A DNA stretch of 64,000 nt from Pseudomonadota bacterium (GCA_021785405.1 JAJYFF010000003.1:43434-107433); one strand, 5' to 3'. Shown: positions 35,854-47,575, counted from the first letter of the stretch. The notes: a model not told the origin generated them from the letters alone. Numbers and translations are program-made.

Positions 35854-37497
35854 ATGCGAATGAAGCCATCCTGCGTCGCCGGCCTCCCGGTCCTCTGCGC
35901 CGCGCTGTGCGCCGCGGGCGCGATGCCGGCGAACGCCCGGTCCGGTTCCCCGCAGGCCGCCGCGGCGAGCGCCTCGACCGCGGCGGCGCTGCCGCCGGGG
36001 ACGCGCCAGTCCCTGCGCAACGCGCACAGCATCACCCACGGCAGCGTGACCATCGGCGGACATCCGATCCGCTACGAGGCCGAGGCCGGGGTGATGGTCG
36101 TGCATCCCACCGCGCCGCTCGACCCGGCCGCGCCGTCGCCCGGTCCGGGCGCCGCGGCCGTCAAGCCGCCGCCCGCCGCGAGCATGTCGTACGTCGCGTA
36201 TTTCAAGGGCGATCACGAGGACCCGCGTCGACCGATCACGTTCCTCTATAACGGCGGTCCCGGATCCTCGACGATCTGGCTGCACATGGGGGCTTTTGGC
36301 CCGGTGCGCGTCGTGGTCGCGGGCGACCGGCACGTGCCGCCCGCGCCGTACGCGGTGGTGAACAACCAGTACAGCCTGCTCGATGCGAGCGACCTCGTGT
36401 TCGTCGATGCGCCCGGGACCGGCTTCGGCCGCCTGCGCGGCAAGGACGCGGCGAAGGCGTTCTGGGGCGTCGATCAGGATGCCCACGCCTTTGCGAACTT
36501 CATCGTGCAGTTCCTCTCGGCCCACGATCGCTGGAATTCGCCGAAATTCCTGTTCGGCGAGAGCTACGGGACCACCCGCTCGGCCGCCCTGATCAACGTG
36601 CTGGAGACCGACAAATCGGTCGACTTCAACGGCGTGATCCTGCTCTCGCAGATCCTGAATTACGACGACAGCATCGATGCGCCGCAGTTCAACCCCGGCA
36701 TGGACCTCCCGTACGAACTCGCACTGCCGACGTACGCGGCGACCGCCTGGTACCACCACCAGCTGCCCAACGCGCCGGCGACGCTCGACGAACTGCTGCC
36801 CGCGGTGGAGAAGTTCGCGCTCGGCGCCTACGCCCAGGCGCTCGACGCGGGCAACGCGCTCGGCGCCGACCGCAAGGCCGCGATCGCGCAGCAGTTGCAC
36901 GACGACACGGGTCTGCCCGTCGCGACCATCGAGCGGGCGAACCTGCGAATCAACGGCGGCGAGTTCGAGAAGAACCTGCTCGGTCCCGACACGACCACCG
37001 GCCGCCTCGATACGCGCTTCAGCGGACCCTCGCTCGACCCGATGAGCGAGGAAGCCGGCTATGACCCGCAATCCTCGGCGATCTCGTCCGCGTACGTGTC
37101 GGCGTTCAACGACTACGTGCGGACCCGGCTGAAGTTCGGCATCGGCATGACCTACAAGCCCGAGATCGACCTGTGGAAGACCTGGGACTACACCCATCGG
37201 CCGCCGGGCGCGCCGGCGAAACTACCCGGCCCGACGAACGTGATGCCGGATCTGGCGGCGGCGATGCAGCAGGATCCGACCCTCAAGGTGCAACTCAACG
37301 GCGGATATTACGATCTCGCGACGCCCTTCTTCGCGGCGATGTTCGAGATGCAGCACCTGCCGATGGAGGCCTCTCTGGAGAAGAACATCGAAATGCATTT
37401 CTATCCCTCGGGCCACATGGTGTACGTCTACGAGCCGGCCCTGAAGACCCTGCACGCGAACGTCGCGGCGTTCATCGAACGCAACAGCCGGCGCTAG
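35854..37497 (+). CDS. exported S10 serine carboxypeptidase-like peptidase
   Basis: This 547-residue protein has a signal peptide (about 1-28, MPANARS cleavage region) and an alpha/beta-hydrolase fold. It has the oxyanion motif FLYNGGPGSST, the nucleophile in FGESYGT (S237), the Asp in NGGYYDLATP and the His in YPSGHMVY. These define family S10, enzymes that remove C-terminal residues at acidic pH and are less common in bacteria than in eukaryotes. A CAGGGAG ribosome site precedes the ATG. It probably works in the periplasm on peptides. Confidence 0.9.
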   Translation: MRMKPSCVAGLPVLCAALCAAGAMPANARSGSPQAAAASASTAAALPPGTRQSLRNAHSITHGSVTIGGHPIRYEAEAGVMVVHPTAPLDPAAPSPGPGAAAVKPPPAASMSYVAYFKGDHEDPRRPITFLYNGGPGSSTIWLHMGAFGPVRVVVAGDRHVPPAPYAVVNNQYSLLDASDLVFVDAPGTGFGRLRGKDAAKAFWGVDQDAHAFANFIVQFLSAHDRWNSPKFLFGESYGTTRSAALINVLETDKSVDFNGVILLSQILNYDDSIDAPQFNPGMDLPYELALPTYAATAWYHHQLPNAPATLDELLPAVEKFALGAYAQALDAGNALGADRKAAIAQQLHDDTGLPVATIERANLRINGGEFEKNLLGPDTTTGRLDTRFSGPSLDPMSEEAGYDPQSSAISSAYVSAFNDYVRTRLKFGIGMTYKPEIDLWKTWDYTHRPPGAPAKLPGPTNVMPDLAAAMQQDPTLKVQLNGGYYDLATPFFAAMFEMQHLPMEASLEKNIEMHFYPSGHMVYVYEPALKTLHANVAAFIERNSRR

Positions 37498-37546
37498 TGT
37501 CGGCCTGGCGAACCACCGCCTTGCGCCCGGTTGGCGGGACGCGGCG

Positions 37547-38803
37547 ATGAAAGAAGACGCAACGACCCGGTCGCGGCCGCACCGGCTGCCGACCCCGGGG
37601 TGGCGGACGTTCCTGGCGGTGATGGGCCCGGGACTCGTCGTGATGCTCGCCGACACCGACGTCGGCAGCATCATCACCGCCGCGCAAAGCGGCGTGCAGT
37701 GGGGCTACCGGCTGCTGCTGCTGCAAGCCCTGCTGATCCCGGTGCTGTTCGTCGTCCAGGAGCTCACGGTGCGACTCGGGCTGTTCACCGGCAAGGGCCA
37801 CGGCGAGCTCATCCGCGAGACCTTCGGGCGCGGCTGGGCGTGGCTGTCGGTCACCAGCCTCGGCGTCGCGGCGATCGGCGCACTGCTGACCGAGTTCTCC
37901 GGCGTGGCCGCCGTCGGCGAGCTGTACGGGATCCCGAAGATCGCGAGCCTCGGATTCAGCACGGTGTTCTTGCTGGTGGTCGTGTTGACCGGCACCTATC
38001 GCCGTGTCGAGCGCGTCGCGATCGCGCTCGGGCTGTTCGAGTTCGCTTTCTTCCTCGTCGCGTACGAGGCTCATCCGGACCCCGGTGCGCTCGTCCGCGG
38101 CCTGACGCAGCTGCCGCTCGGGGATCGCGGCTACCTGTACCTCGTGGCCGCGAACATCGGCGCGGTGATCATGCCGTGGATGATCTTCTACCAACAGTCC
38201 GCCGTCGCGGACAAGAAGCTCGGCCCCGAGCACTACACCTACGCTCGCTGGGATACGGCGATCGGCTCGGTGATCACGCAGGCGGTGATGGCGGCGATCC
38301 TGGTCGCGGCGGCCGCGACGATCGGCCGGACCGGCGCGAAGTCGAGCCTCGAGAGCATCGGTGACATCACCGCCGCGCTGTCGCCGATCCTCGGGTCGAG
38401 CGCCGGACGCATGGTCTTCGCGCTCGGCACCCTCGGCGCCGCAATGGTCGCCGCGATCGTCGTATCGCTCGCGGCCGCCTGGGGATTCGGCGAGGTGACC
38501 GGCTACCGCCATTCGCTCGAGCATCATCCGCTCGAGGCCCCGTGGTTCTACGGCGTCTACGCGGTCGCGGTGATCGGCGGGGCCATCGGGGTCGCGCTCG
38601 CGCCCAACCTGGTCAAGCTGAACATCGGGGTCGAGGTGATGAACGCGTTGATGCTGCCGATCGTCCTCGGATTTCTGGTGCTGCTCGCGTTCCGGGCCTT
38701 GCCGGCCGCGCACCGCCCGCGCGGCGTCTATGCGTGGATCGTCGTGGGCGTGTCGGTGCTGATCTCCGGGCTCGGTCTATTCGCGGGGATCGCCGGCATC
38801 TGA
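37547..38803 (+). CDS. NRAMP-family metal-ion transporter with altered metal-site motifs
   Basis: This 418-residue protein has about 11 membrane segments and aligns with NRAMP by eye (VMGPGLVVMLADTDVGSI and GAVIMPWMIFYQQSAV). The TM1 signature DPGN reads D-T-D-V-G-S at 36-41, and the TM6 MPHN reads MPWM at 209-212. Divergent NRAMP members with changed TM1/TM6 can move Mg2+ or Al3+ rather than Mn2+/Fe2+. Selectivity here is open. It follows the S10 gene by 49 bases. Its 3' end overlaps the MFS gene by 27 bases. Confidence 0.88.
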   Translation: MKEDATTRSRPHRLPTPGWRTFLAVMGPGLVVMLADTDVGSIITAAQSGVQWGYRLLLLQALLIPVLFVVQELTVRLGLFTGKGHGELIRETFGRGWAWLSVTSLGVAAIGALLTEFSGVAAVGELYGIPKIASLGFSTVFLLVVVLTGTYRRVERVAIALGLFEFAFFLVAYEAHPDPGALVRGLTQLPLGDRGYLYLVAANIGAVIMPWMIFYQQSAVADKKLGPEHYTYARWDTAIGSVITQAVMAAILVAAAATIGRTGAKSSLESIGDITAALSPILGSSAGRMVFALGTLGAAMVAAIVVSLAAAWGFGEVTGYRHSLEHHPLEAPWFYGVYAVAVIGGAIGVALAPNLVKLNIGVEVMNALMLPIVLGFLVLLAFRALPAAHRPRGVYAWIVVGVSVLISGLGLFAGIAGI

Positions 38804-39994
38804 GGAGCGTCGCTGCGCGGCGATCGCGAGCACGATCGTCGCCAGCGCGGCCGACACGCAAGCGTAGAAATAGGGCACCGCCGGACCGACGATGAACAGC
38901 GCGCCCATCGCGAGGTTCGACAGGAATTGGCCGAAACTGCGCGAGACCGACAGGAATCCCATCCCGCGCGTCAGCCGGCGGTGCTCGACCAGGGACGACA
39001 CCAGGGTCGGTTCGAAGGTCTCGACGGCGCCCATGCCGAAGCCGAGCACTCCCACCGCGAGATACAGCGCGACTTCCGGCGCGCGCCACAGCACGCACAG
39101 GCCGATCAGGCACGAGCCGAGCGCCGACGGGAAATAACCGAGCGACCACAGCGATCGCGCCCCGGCGCCGCGGCGCCGTCCGAGCACGTACCCACTGAGC
39201 GCGGAGACGCCGAGATAGATCATGAACGCGAACACGCCTGCCTCGAAGCCCGAGCGCGTCGCATGCCCTCCGGTCGCGGTCAGGATCGGGTATCCGAGGT
39301 TGTAGAAACTGAAGCCGTACAGCGTTGCCGCGGCGAGCAGCGCCTTGAGCAACACGCGGCCCCCGCCGGCCGAACCGCCGGGCCCGGCGCTCGGCGTCGG
39401 CGCGGCGTACACCGTCTCACGCCGCACGAACAGCAGCAAGGCGGTCGACACCAGCAGGGGCACGATCGCGAACAGCAGGACCGCGTGGATCGGGATTCGC
39501 GCCGCGAGGAACGCCAACACCGCGAGCGCGGACAGCATCCCGCCCGCGATGTCGAGCGCGTGCAGCGTCCCGAACGCCCGCGCGCGGCTCTCGGGCGACG
39601 TGACTTCGACGAGCATCGCGCGGCGCGCGGGACTGCGGAAGTAGCGCGCCCACCAGCCGAGCACGAACAGCAGCGCGGCCGCGGCGGGAGCACGCGCGAG
39701 GCCGGACAACGCCATCAACGGGATCAGCGCATTGCCGATGATCGCGATGCGCTTCTTGTCGAAGCGGTCGCCGGCCAGGCCGCCGAGGTAGGAAAAGAAC
39801 GCGCCGCCGCCGAACGCCACCGCGGTCGCCAGGCCGTACGCGACGATCGTCGCGTGCAGGCGCATCACCAGCAGCAACGGAAACAGCGCGGCAACGCCTT
39901 GATAGCCGAGATCCGCGAAGAACGCGGAGAAGCACAGCAGGTACGCGTCGCGGCCGAGGCTGCCGGCGCCGCCGGGCTCGGCCGTCGCGCCCAT
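38777..39994 (-). CDS. MFS transporter
   Basis: This 405-residue protein has about 12 membrane segments. It carries the MFS loop motif GGLAGDRFDKKRI after helix 2 and FRSPARRAMLVEVTSPESRARAFG. No substrate can be assigned. The ATG overlaps the tldD stop as TGATG. An earlier TTG is less likely. It is the last gene of the long rng-yhdP-nitrilase-tldD run, or holA-to-here if it is one transcript. Confidence 0.88.
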   Translation of the reverse strand: MGATAEPGGAGSLGRDAYLLCFSAFFADLGYQGVAALFPLLLVMRLHATIVAYGLATAVAFGGGAFFSYLGGLAGDRFDKKRIAIIGNALIPLMALSGLARAPAAAALLFVLGWWARYFRSPARRAMLVEVTSPESRARAFGTLHALDIAGGMLSALAVLAFLAARIPIHAVLLFAIVPLLVSTALLLFVRRETVYAAPTPSAGPGGSAGGGRVLLKALLAAATLYGFSFYNLGYPILTATGGHATRSGFEAGVFAFMIYLGVSALSGYVLGRRRGAGARSLWSLGYFPSALGSCLIGLCVLWRAPEVALYLAVGVLGFGMGAVETFEPTLVSSLVEHRRLTRGMGFLSVSRSFGQFLSNLAMGALFIVGPAVPYFYACVSAALATIVLAIAAQRRSSDAGDPRE

Positions 39995-41436
39995 CAACCC
40001 GTGCCGCCGACGGTCAGCGCGTCGACCCGCAAGGTCGGCTGACCGACGCCCACCGGCACCGACTGGCCCTCCTTGCCGCAGGTGCCGACGCCGGCGTCGA
40101 GCTTCAGGTCATCGCCGACCATGCTCACCCGCGTGAGCACGTCGGGCCCGTTGCCGATCAAGGTCGCCCCCTTGACCGGCGCGCCGATCCGGCCATGCTC
40201 GATCAGGTACGCCTCGCTCGCCGAGAACACGAACTTCCCCGAAGTGATGTCGACTTGACCGCCGCCGAAGTTGACCGCGTACAGGCCCCGTTCGACCGAC
40301 GCGACGATTTCCTCGGGCGCGTGGCGGCCGGCGCGCATGTAGGTGTTCGTCATCCGCGGCATCGTCATGTGCGCGAACGACTCGCGGCGACCGTTCCCGG
40401 TCGCCGGCAGTTTCATCAAGCGCGCATTCAGCTTGTCCTGCAGGTAGCCCCTGAGGATTCCGTTCTCGATCAGCACCGTGCACTGGGTCGGCGTGCCCTC
40501 GTCGTCGACGTTGAGCGAACCGCGCCTTCGCTCGAGCGTGCCGTCGTCGACGACGGTGATCGATTCGGCGGCGACGCGTTCGCCGATCCGATTCGAGAAC
40601 GCCGAGGTGCCCTTGCGATTGAAATCCCCCTCGAGGCCGTGGCCGATCGCCTCGTGCAACAGGATCCCGGGCCAGCCGGGGCCGAGCACGACGGTCATCG
40701 GACCCGCCGGCGCCGCGATCGCGTCGAGGTTCACGAGGGCTTGGCGCACGGCCTCGCGCGCGTGAACGAGCGGCAGATCGTCGCGCAACAATTCGTCGAT
40801 CCCGAACCGGCCGCCGCCGCCGCTGTACCCCTGCTCGCGCCGGCCACCGTGCTCGGCGATCACCGAGACGTTCACGCGCACCAGCGGGCGTACGTCGGCG
40901 ACGAAGGTGCCGTCGCTCGCGGCGATCAGGACGACCTCGTGGACCGCGGCGAGCGAGGCCATCACCTGCTTCACGCGCGGATCGATCCGCCGTGCTTCCG
41001 CGTCGATCCGCAGGAGCCAGGCGACCTTGTCCTCGTCGCGGACCGTCTCCAGCGGATCGATCGGCGCGTACAGTTGCCGGCCCGGTTCGCGCGACCACGC
41101 CTTCAGCGCCTGCGCACCGCCGCTGCGGGCGATCGCGCGCGCCGCGCGCGCAGCCTCCTCGATCGCGAGCGGCGCCAGCTCGTCGGTATACGCAAAGCCG
41201 GTACGCTCACCGCTGACCGCGCGCACGCCGACGCCCTGTTCGATACTGTGCGCGCCCTCCTTGACGATGCCGTCGTCGAGCGACCAGGACTCCTCGCGCG
41301 AGGACTGGAAATACAGGTCGGCATAGTCGATCCCGCGGCTCATCAGGCTGCCGAGCGCGGCCTCGATCCGCTGCTCGTCGAGACCCGCCGGAGAGAGGAT
41401 CGAGCGTGCGGCGATCTCGAGATTGGTATCGGTCAT
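39994..41436 (-). CDS. tldD: metalloprotease TldD
   Basis: This 480-residue catalytic subunit of the TldD/TldE protease carries the zinc motif H-E-A-I-G-H in [16 protein letters not shown]. The conserved [40 protein letters not shown] and the C-terminal [19 protein letters not shown], which holds the cysteine ligand, are present. The start overlaps the nitrilase stop (ATGA). Its partner pmbA is 8 kb away. Confidence 0.97.
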   Translation of the reverse strand: MTDTNLEIAARSILSPAGLDEQRIEAALGSLMSRGIDYADLYFQSSREESWSLDDGIVKEGAHSIEQGVGVRAVSGERTGFAYTDELAPLAIEEAARAARAIARSGGAQALKAWSREPGRQLYAPIDPLETVRDEDKVAWLLRIDAEARRIDPRVKQVMASLAAVHEVVLIAASDGTFVADVRPLVRVNVSVIAEHGGRREQGYSGGGGRFGIDELLRDDLPLVHAREAVRQALVNLDAIAAPAGPMTVVLGPGWPGILLHEAIGHGLEGDFNRKGTSAFSNRIGERVAAESITVVDDGTLERRRGSLNVDDEGTPTQCTVLIENGILRGYLQDKLNARLMKLPATGNGRRESFAHMTMPRMTNTYMRAGRHAPEEIVASVERGLYAVNFGGGQVDITSGKFVFSASEAYLIEHGRIGAPVKGATLIGNGPDVLTRVSMVGDDLKLDAGVGTCGKEGQSVPVGVGQPTLRVDALTVGGTG

Positions 41437-42272
41437 ACGGGCTCCATCGCGACTCGCGGGGACTCGAGTCGCCGGTTCTGCAAGACGGGGAATCGGGCTC
41501 GCGTCTGCGCGAGTTGGTCGAGATCGAGGTCGGCGACGACGAACCCGACGTCCCGCTCGCGGCGCGCGAGCACCTGCCCCCAATAGTCGACGATCAGGGT
41601 ATCTCCATAGGTCTCCCGGCCATTGCTGTGCAGTCCCGCCTGCGCCGGCGCGACGACGTAACACAGGTTCTCGATCGCGCGCGCACGCAGCAGCACCTCC
41701 CAATGCGCGCGGCCGGTCGGCACCGTGAACGCGGACGGCACTGCCAGCCATTCGGCGCCCTGGGCGACGAGTTCGCGGTAGAGTTCGGGGAATCGGACGT
41801 CGTAACACACCGACAACCCGGCACGGCCGACCGGCGTATCGACGACCACGATCCGGCGGCCCGGCATCACGGTCCGCGACTCCCGGTATTGCTCGTCGCG
41901 CCCCGGGATCGCGACGTCGAACAGATGGATCTTGTCGTAGCGCGCGACGCGCCGCCCCTGCGCGTCGAACAGGAGCGATGCGTTCGCGACCCGATCCGTC
42001 GCGTCGACGCGCAGGTTCACGGTGCCGGCGAGTATCCACAAACCGAGTTCGCGCGCGGTCGCGCCGAGGAACGACTGCACGCGGCCCACGCCGTCCGCCT
42101 CGGCGACCGCGAGCTTGTCCTGGTCCCGCAACCCGAGCAACGCGAAGTTCTCCGGCAAGCAGGCGAGTTCGGCGCCCGCGTCCTTCGCGGCGCGCAGCAA
42201 GTCGCCGGCCACCGTCAGATTCTCCTCGACACCATGACTCGAGGTCATTTGAATGGCCGCGATCCGTCCCAT
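41433..42272 (-). CDS. carbon-nitrogen hydrolase (Nit1/deaminated-glutathione amidase-like)
   Basis: This 279-residue nitrilase-superfamily enzyme has the Glu-Lys-Cys triad in LPENFALLG (E41), [10 protein letters not shown] (K114) and [14 protein letters not shown] (C156). The HLFDV and YREL pattern resembles Nit proteins that repair deaminated glutathione. It lies between yhdP and tldD, a conserved gammaproteobacterial arrangement. The exact amide substrate is inferred. Confidence 0.9.
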   Translation of the reverse strand: MGRIAAIQMTSSHGVEENLTVAGDLLRAAKDAGAELACLPENFALLGLRDQDKLAVAEADGVGRVQSFLGATARELGLWILAGTVNLRVDATDRVANASLLFDAQGRRVARYDKIHLFDVAIPGRDEQYRESRTVMPGRRIVVVDTPVGRAGLSVCYDVRFPELYRELVAQGAEWLAVPSAFTVPTGRAHWEVLLRARAIENLCYVVAPAQAGLHSNGRETYGDTLIVDYWGQVLARRERDVGFVVADLDLDQLAQTRARFPVLQNRRLESPRVAMEPV

Positions 42273-45200
42273 CTAGTGCTTCCCGTCCTTCGCGATCGCG
42301 GCGGCGGCTGCCGCGTGATCGATGCGCTTCACCTTCGGATTGACCCAACTGCCGCTGATCCGATAATAACCTCTCTCCAAGCCCTGGAGCGGGTGCTTGA
42401 ACACCTCCGTGAACAGCAGGACCGCGGCGCCGACGACCGGCCCGCCGGCGAGCGCGCCGGCGAGCGGCAACGTGCTGCCGACCCGGTTGGTGACGACCGC
42501 GATCTGATCGTAGTCCTGCGCCCGCAAGCCGATCCGTCCGACCACGCCGATCTGCGCCGCCGGCCCTTTGAGCAACACGTCGTTGGTGTAGGCGTTGCCG
42601 CCGCGCAGCTGGAACGTGCCGTCCACACGGTCGAACGCGAGTCCCTTGTCGGTCACGTCGCTGAAGTCGAGCGCGAGCCGGCGCGGCAGCGCCGCGACGC
42701 TCGCGAGGCCGAGCACCCGCCCCGCGCCCGGCTTGATGCCGAAGACTTGTCCGTGCACGAGCGCGATCTTCACCTGGCCGACGGCCTCGCGAAACGCGTC
42801 CACCGTCGGCACGCCGTCCCAGCGCAGATCGACATCGACCCGGCCGGTCTTGCCCGCGATCACGCGGGCATAGCCGAGGTCGGCCATCGTCTGCTCGACG
42901 TTGCCGCTCGCCAGGGTGCCGATGAGGTGCCCGGCGCCGGTGCCGGTCCCGCGCCAGTCGCCGCGCAGGTGGGCGGTGAAACTGGGTCGGGCGAACGTCA
43001 GGTCGTCGAGCACCAAGCCATCACCGACCGCGGCGACGCGTGCGTGCACCGCACCGAGCCGACGCCCCGCCCAGATCAGCCGGCCGACCCGGATCCGCGC
43101 CGCCGGCAGGCTCGACGGATCGACGTGCGGCGCCGCGGTCGGCGCGCTCCGCGACGGGGCTCTCGTCGTCGGCTCGAGCACGTCGATCTTCGAGAAGTCG
43201 AAGTCCCACGGCGGCGTGCGGGTGCCCCCGGCGGGAATTCGCAAGCGCCCGTCCGTGCCCGGACCCGCGAACGTGACCTGCCAGCCCGCGTCGCTCGCCG
43301 CAAGGTCGAGATCGACGTCACGCAGCGCCAGTGCGGCGTAATCGGCCTCGCCGATCCGCAGGTGCGCGCCGACCCGCACGGTCGGCAGCGCCGCGCCGTG
43401 CCCACCCCGCGCGAGGAAGCGGCTCCAGCCGCGAAGATCGACGCGGCCGATGCGGCCGCGCAGATCGAGCGCCTCGTCCGTAGCGAATTGCGGAACCTCG
43501 CCACCGAACCCGATCGCGGCGCGCGCGAACTGCAGGCCGGTGGCGTTCGCCCGCCACTCGAGCGCGCCCCGGGCGATCGTGCCGATCACAAAGTCGATCC
43601 GGGGGGCGGCGGCGCGGGCCCAGCGGACCTCGATCGAGGACGGCATCCGGCGGTCCGCGGTCTTGTCGAGCGGTGCCGGCAGATCGATCGCGAGCCCCGC
43701 GAGATCCGACGCGAGTCGCAAGCGACGCTCGCGCGCCGGCGCAGCGAGGATCGTGAGTTGCGCATGCCACGCGGCCGCGCCGCTCAGTCGACCCACCGGC
43801 GGCAGGCCGATCGCGCTCGCGAGCGCCGCGCCATGCGCGACCCCGTCGAAGTCGAGTCGCGTCCCGCGCGACCGGGCCCGCGCCGGCCGCGCAACGATCT
43901 TCAAGGGTCCGCCGAGCATGCGCCCCGTGACGTCGGCCGCGACCACGCTCGATCGGTTCACGGTGAAGCGACCGCTCAGGTCGCGTGCGACAACGGCCAC
44001 GTCCCGTCGGCCGATCGTGACGCCCCGGAGCCGCGCCTGCACGACGACGCGGCGATGCGCGAAATCCTTGAACGGAAACCTCAAATGCACGCGGGCACCG
44101 ATCGTCCCGGTCGCGTGCCAACCGGTGAAGCCGCCGTGCGCGAACCGGTTGATCGGGCTGTCGCGCAGGAATCGCAACGCCGTCGCGGCATCACTCGACA
44201 CCTCGGCGCGTGCGGTCAACACCGCATCGCGAAAATCCGCGATCCGTACCCGCGCGGCGGGGACCGTCACCTGGTCGATCGTCGCGTGCCGGACGCGCAC
44301 CGTGAGTCCCTGGTCGCGGAAGCGAACGTCGGCCGCGGCATCCCGCATCGCCGGCCAGCCCGGTGCGAACCGCAGCGTCGCCCCCTCGACCTGCAACCGC
44401 GCGAGGAACTCGCCGCTGCCGTCGCGGAACGGAAAATGGCGCACCGGGCCACGCCAGACGACTTCGGCCGACGGCACCCGTCCGCCCTGGAACGCTTGCT
44501 CGAGCCACGCGAGCGGCTTCGGGTGCAGGATCGCCCGGGGCAGGTACGAAGCGGCGTCGACGAGTTCGCCATTCTGCAGGTGGCCGACGAGATCGAGTCT
44601 CGGCGAGCGACCGGCGCCGGGCAACCGGAGCGCGGCGAGCAGCGCGAGCCGGCCGTCGGCGTTGCCGATCTCGATGTGGGGCGTCGCGATCAGCAGCCCC
44701 GTCGGCGTGCGGCTCCAGTACACGGTTCCGTCGAGCCCGTCGAAGCCGATCGGTCGTGGCCATTGCGCGGGCCAGTCGACGATCAGCGACCGCGCCGCGA
44801 ATGCGACGTGGCCGGCGTTCTGGTCGCCCGCCAGGACGCCGCTCAGCCCGTGAACGCCCGGGGAACGGCCGAACGCCGCGAAGCCCGCATTGCGGAAGCG
44901 GGCGCTCACCCGGAACCGCCAGGGCGCGCGCGAATTCGCTCGCTCGAGCGCCAAGCTCGCGTCGCGCCACTCGCCGGTCGGCGCCAACGCGATCAGCCGC
45001 GCCCGCGTGGAGTTCTTCGGCAGCAGCGCGGCCAGGGGCAACAGGTTGTCGGCGCGCAGGTAACTCGCGCTCGCGCGCAAATCGAGGCCGCCACCGCGGA
45101 TCCCGCGCCAGGTCACTTCGAAGCGCGACGGGGGGTCGGTTCGGCCGTCGCGTTGTGCCTGCACGCGCCGACCGGCGAGCGTCCAGCGATCCCCCGCGTG

Positions 45201-46106
45201 GGTCAATTGCAGGTGGCCGGCGATGCGATCGAAGCGCGCGAGCGTGCCGCCGCTCGCGCGCGCGACGATCCGGGTCGCGGCGAAGTCGAAACTCGCGTCC
45301 TGCAGATCGCGGCCGGCGCCGCTCGCGGCGAGACGAAAGGCGCCGCGGCCGGATCGCAGATGCCCGAGATAGTCCGGCAGCAACCGCCGCCAGCCCGCGA
45401 ACAACACGCCGCGGGTCGCGAGCGTCGCGTGCCAGCGCGGCGCAGCGGACTCGCCGAGGCCGGCGGCGCGCCCCCTGAAGCGCAATGCGCCACCGAGTTC
45501 GGCGGGCAGGCGCGCGTCGAGGCGGATCTGTACGGCATCCGCATCGCGACGTGCGAGCAAATCGACGTGATCGAGGACCAACCGCGGCAAGCGGCGATTC
45601 CAGCCGGTCACCGTCAGCCGGCCGTCACGGATCGACAGGATCCCCGGGGGCAGATCGCTCGAACGGAACGCCGCCGCCGTCGAACGCGCGTCGTGCAACC
45701 CGATCCCCGTCGTCAGCGAGAACCGGGCCGGGCCGGTGCGCGCGATCACGATCGTCGGCGCAACGAGATCGATCCGCGGCGTGAACAATCGCCCGCTCGT
45801 CAACACCCGCCAGACGTCGATGCCGATCCGGCCGCGGGCCGCCCGCGCGAGCACGCGCCGGTCGTCCCCGGTCCGCAGCTCGAGATCGCGGAACGAGAGT
45901 TCCGGACCGTACCATCGCAGCGCCGGAGAAACCCGGCTGAAGCGTACGTGCAAGCCCGTCTGTTGGTGGACCCAGGCGCGGATCTCGGCCTGATATCGCG
46001 GCACCCGGTCGATCGCGATCTTCAGCGCGAGCATCGCCGCGAGGAGCAGTGACAGCGCGATCAGTGCGCCGATACCGAGGGCTTTCGCGAGTCGGCGCCA
46101 GAGCAT
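42273..46106 (-). CDS. yhdP: YhdP/TIGR02099 AsmA-like envelope protein
   Basis: This 1277-residue protein has one N-terminal membrane anchor ([21 protein letters not shown]). A huge beta-rich periplasmic part follows with DUF3971/AsmA-type repeats, then a C-terminal AsmA_2 segment ([40 protein letters not shown]). YhdP, with TamB and YdbH, forms bridges for phospholipid transport to the outer membrane. Its ATG overlaps the rng stop as TAATG. It abuts the nitrilase. Confidence 0.94.
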   Translation of the reverse strand: MLWRRLAKALGIGALIALSLLLAAMLALKIAIDRVPRYQAEIRAWVHQQTGLHVRFSRVSPALRWYGPELSFRDLELRTGDDRRVLARAARGRIGIDVWRVLTSGRLFTPRIDLVAPTIVIARTGPARFSLTTGIGLHDARSTAAAFRSSDLPPGILSIRDGRLTVTGWNRRLPRLVLDHVDLLARRDADAVQIRLDARLPAELGGALRFRGRAAGLGESAAPRWHATLATRGVLFAGWRRLLPDYLGHLRSGRGAFRLAASGAGRDLQDASFDFAATRIVARASGGTLARFDRIAGHLQLTHAGDRWTLAGRRVQAQRDGRTDPPSRFEVTWRGIRGGGLDLRASASYLRADNLLPLAALLPKNSTRARLIALAPTGEWRDASLALERANSRAPWRFRVSARFRNAGFAAFGRSPGVHGLSGVLAGDQNAGHVAFAARSLIVDWPAQWPRPIGFDGLDGTVYWSRTPTGLLIATPHIEIGNADGRLALLAALRLPGAGRSPRLDLVGHLQNGELVDAASYLPRAILHPKPLAWLEQAFQGGRVPSAEVVWRGPVRHFPFRDGSGEFLARLQVEGATLRFAPGWPAMRDAAADVRFRDQGLTVRVRHATIDQVTVPAARVRIADFRDAVLTARAEVSSDAATALRFLRDSPINRFAHGGFTGWHATGTIGARVHLRFPFKDFAHRRVVVQARLRGVTIGRRDVAVVARDLSGRFTVNRSSVVAADVTGRMLGGPLKIVARPARARSRGTRLDFDGVAHGAALASAIGLPPVGRLSGAAAWHAQLTILAAPARERRLRLASDLAGLAIDLPAPLDKTADRRMPSSIEVRWARAAAPRIDFVIGTIARGALEWRANATGLQFARAAIGFGGEVPQFATDEALDLRGRIGRVDLRGWSRFLARGGHGAALPTVRVGAHLRIGEADYAALALRDVDLDLAASDAGWQVTFAGPGTDGRLRIPAGGTRTPPWDFDFSKIDVLEPTTRAPSRSAPTAAPHVDPSSLPAARIRVGRLIWAGRRLGAVHARVAAVGDGLVLDDLTFARPSFTAHLRGDWRGTGTGAGHLIGTLASGNVEQTMADLGYARVIAGKTGRVDVDLRWDGVPTVDAFREAVGQVKIALVHGQVFGIKPGAGRVLGLASVAALPRRLALDFSDVTDKGLAFDRVDGTFQLRGGNAYTNDVLLKGPAAQIGVVGRIGLRAQDYDQIAVVTNRVGSTLPLAGALAGGPVVGAAVLLFTEVFKHPLQGLERGYYRISGSWVNPKVKRIDHAAAAAAIAKDGKH

Positions 46107-47575
46107 TACATCAGGACGACGTCGTACTGATCGACCGCGTAGAGGGCTTCCGTCTGCAAGCGAATGGGTTTACCGACCGTAATCTCGATTTCCCCGAGAC
46201 CGGCGGACTCCTCGTCGAGCAACCGCTCGATCACGTCCTGGTGCGCGAGGACCATGAGTTCCTGGCACTCGAACTGACGCGATTGGCGAAGGATTTCCCG
46301 AAATATCTCGTAACACACCGTCTCGGCCGTCTTCACGAAGCCCCGGCCCTCACACGTGGGACACGCTTGGCACAGCAAATGTTCCAGACTCTCGCGAGTG
46401 CGCTTGCGGGTCATCTCGACGAGGCCGAGCGGCGAGACCGAGGAGATGCTGGTCTTCACGTGGTCGGTCGCGAGCGCGCGTTCGAGCGCCTGGATCACCT
46501 GCCGGCGATGCTCCACCTCCTCCATGTCGATGAAATCGATGATGATGATGCCCCCGAGGTTGCGCAACCGCATCTGTCGGGCGATCGCGACCGCGGCCTC
46601 CAGGTTCGTCCGGAAGATCGTCTCCTCCAGATTGCGGTGCCCGACGAACGCGCCGGTATTCACGTCGATCGTCGTCATGGCCTCGGTCTGATCGATGATC
46701 AGGTAGCCGCCGGATTTCAACGGTACCTTGCGATCGAGCGCCTTCTGGATCTCCTCCTCGACGTGGTGCAGGTCGAACACCGGTCGCGGCGCCGCGTGAA
46801 ACTCGATCCGCGCCGATGCTTCGGGCATGAACGTCTCGGCGAACTCGTGCATCTCGCGGTACGCCGTCGCCTGATCGATCAGCACCCGCTCGACGTCCGG
46901 TCGCAGGAGATCCCGCAGGACGCGCAGGTGCAGCGGCAAGTCGGCGTGCACCAAGCCCCCGGCGGGTGTGCGCAGACCCTTGTGCCGTACCACTTCCCAG
47001 AGCTTGCGCAGGTAGCTCATGTCGCGACGCAGTGCCTCGACCTCGGCATCCTCCGCGGCCGTGCGCACGATGAATCCCCCGCCGTCGTTCGGCTCCACCA
47101 GGCCTTGCACCCCCGTGCGCAGCCGTTCGCGCTCCGCCTCGTCCTCGATCCGCGCGGACACGCCGACGCCGTGCCCCTGCGGCATGTAGACGAGATACCG
47201 CGACGGCAGCGTGATGAAGGTGGTGAGCCGAGCGCCCTTGGTGCCGAGCGGGTCCTTGACGACCTGCACCAGGATCTCGTCGCCCTCCGCGAGCAGCGAG
47301 CGGATCCCCTCCGGTCGCGACGGCTCGATGCCGGTGTCGGTATGGCGCGGATCGAGGATGTCCGAGGCGTGCAGGAACGCGGTGCGCTCCAGGCCGATCT
47401 CGACGAACGCGGCCTGCATTCCGGGCAGCACCCGGGACACGCGTCCCTTGTAGATGTTGCTGATCAGGCCGCGGCGACTCGCCCGCTCGAGGAACAGCTC
47501 CTGCAGCACGCCGCCCTCGACGACCGCCGCGCGCGCCTCGTGGGCGTTCGCGTTGATCAGGACTTCGACGCTCAT
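46106..47575 (-). CDS. rng: ribonuclease G
   Basis: This 489-residue protein equals E. coli RNase G in length. It has the S1 domain (GLISNIYKGRVSRVLPGMQAAFVEIG), the 5'-sensor/RNase H region, the catalytic aspartates in TIDVNTG and IIIIDFIDM, and the Zn-link C-x2-C (CQACPTCEGRG). It matures 16S rRNA 5' ends and decays mRNA. The start is at MSVEVLINA, overlapping the maf stop (ATGA). Confidence 0.97.
   Translation of the reverse strand: MSVEVLINANAHEARAAVVEGGVLQELFLERASRRGLISNIYKGRVSRVLPGMQAAFVEIGLERTAFLHASDILDPRHTDTGIEPSRPEGIRSLLAEGDEILVQVVKDPLGTKGARLTTFITLPSRYLVYMPQGHGVGVSARIEDEAERERLRTGVQGLVEPNDGGGFIVRTAAEDAEVEALRRDMSYLRKLWEVVRHKGLRTPAGGLVHADLPLHLRVLRDLLRPDVERVLIDQATAYREMHEFAETFMPEASARIEFHAAPRPVFDLHHVEEEIQKALDRKVPLKSGGYLIIDQTEAMTTIDVNTGAFVGHRNLEETIFRTNLEAAVAIARQMRLRNLGGIIIIDFIDMEEVEHRRQVIQALERALATDHVKTSISSVSPLGLVEMTRKRTRESLEHLLCQACPTCEGRGFVKTAETVCYEIFREILRQSRQFECQELMVLAHQDVIERLLDEESAGLGEIEITVGKPIRLQTEALYAVDQYDVVLM

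Noticed and set aside
41406-46052. 1548-codon open frame on the plus strand opposite yhdP
   Set aside because: Arg/His/Asp/Glu-rich shadow of yhdP's high-GC codon use, with no domain motifs. It spans the tldD/nitrilase/yhdP junctions, and the minus-strand genes are certain.
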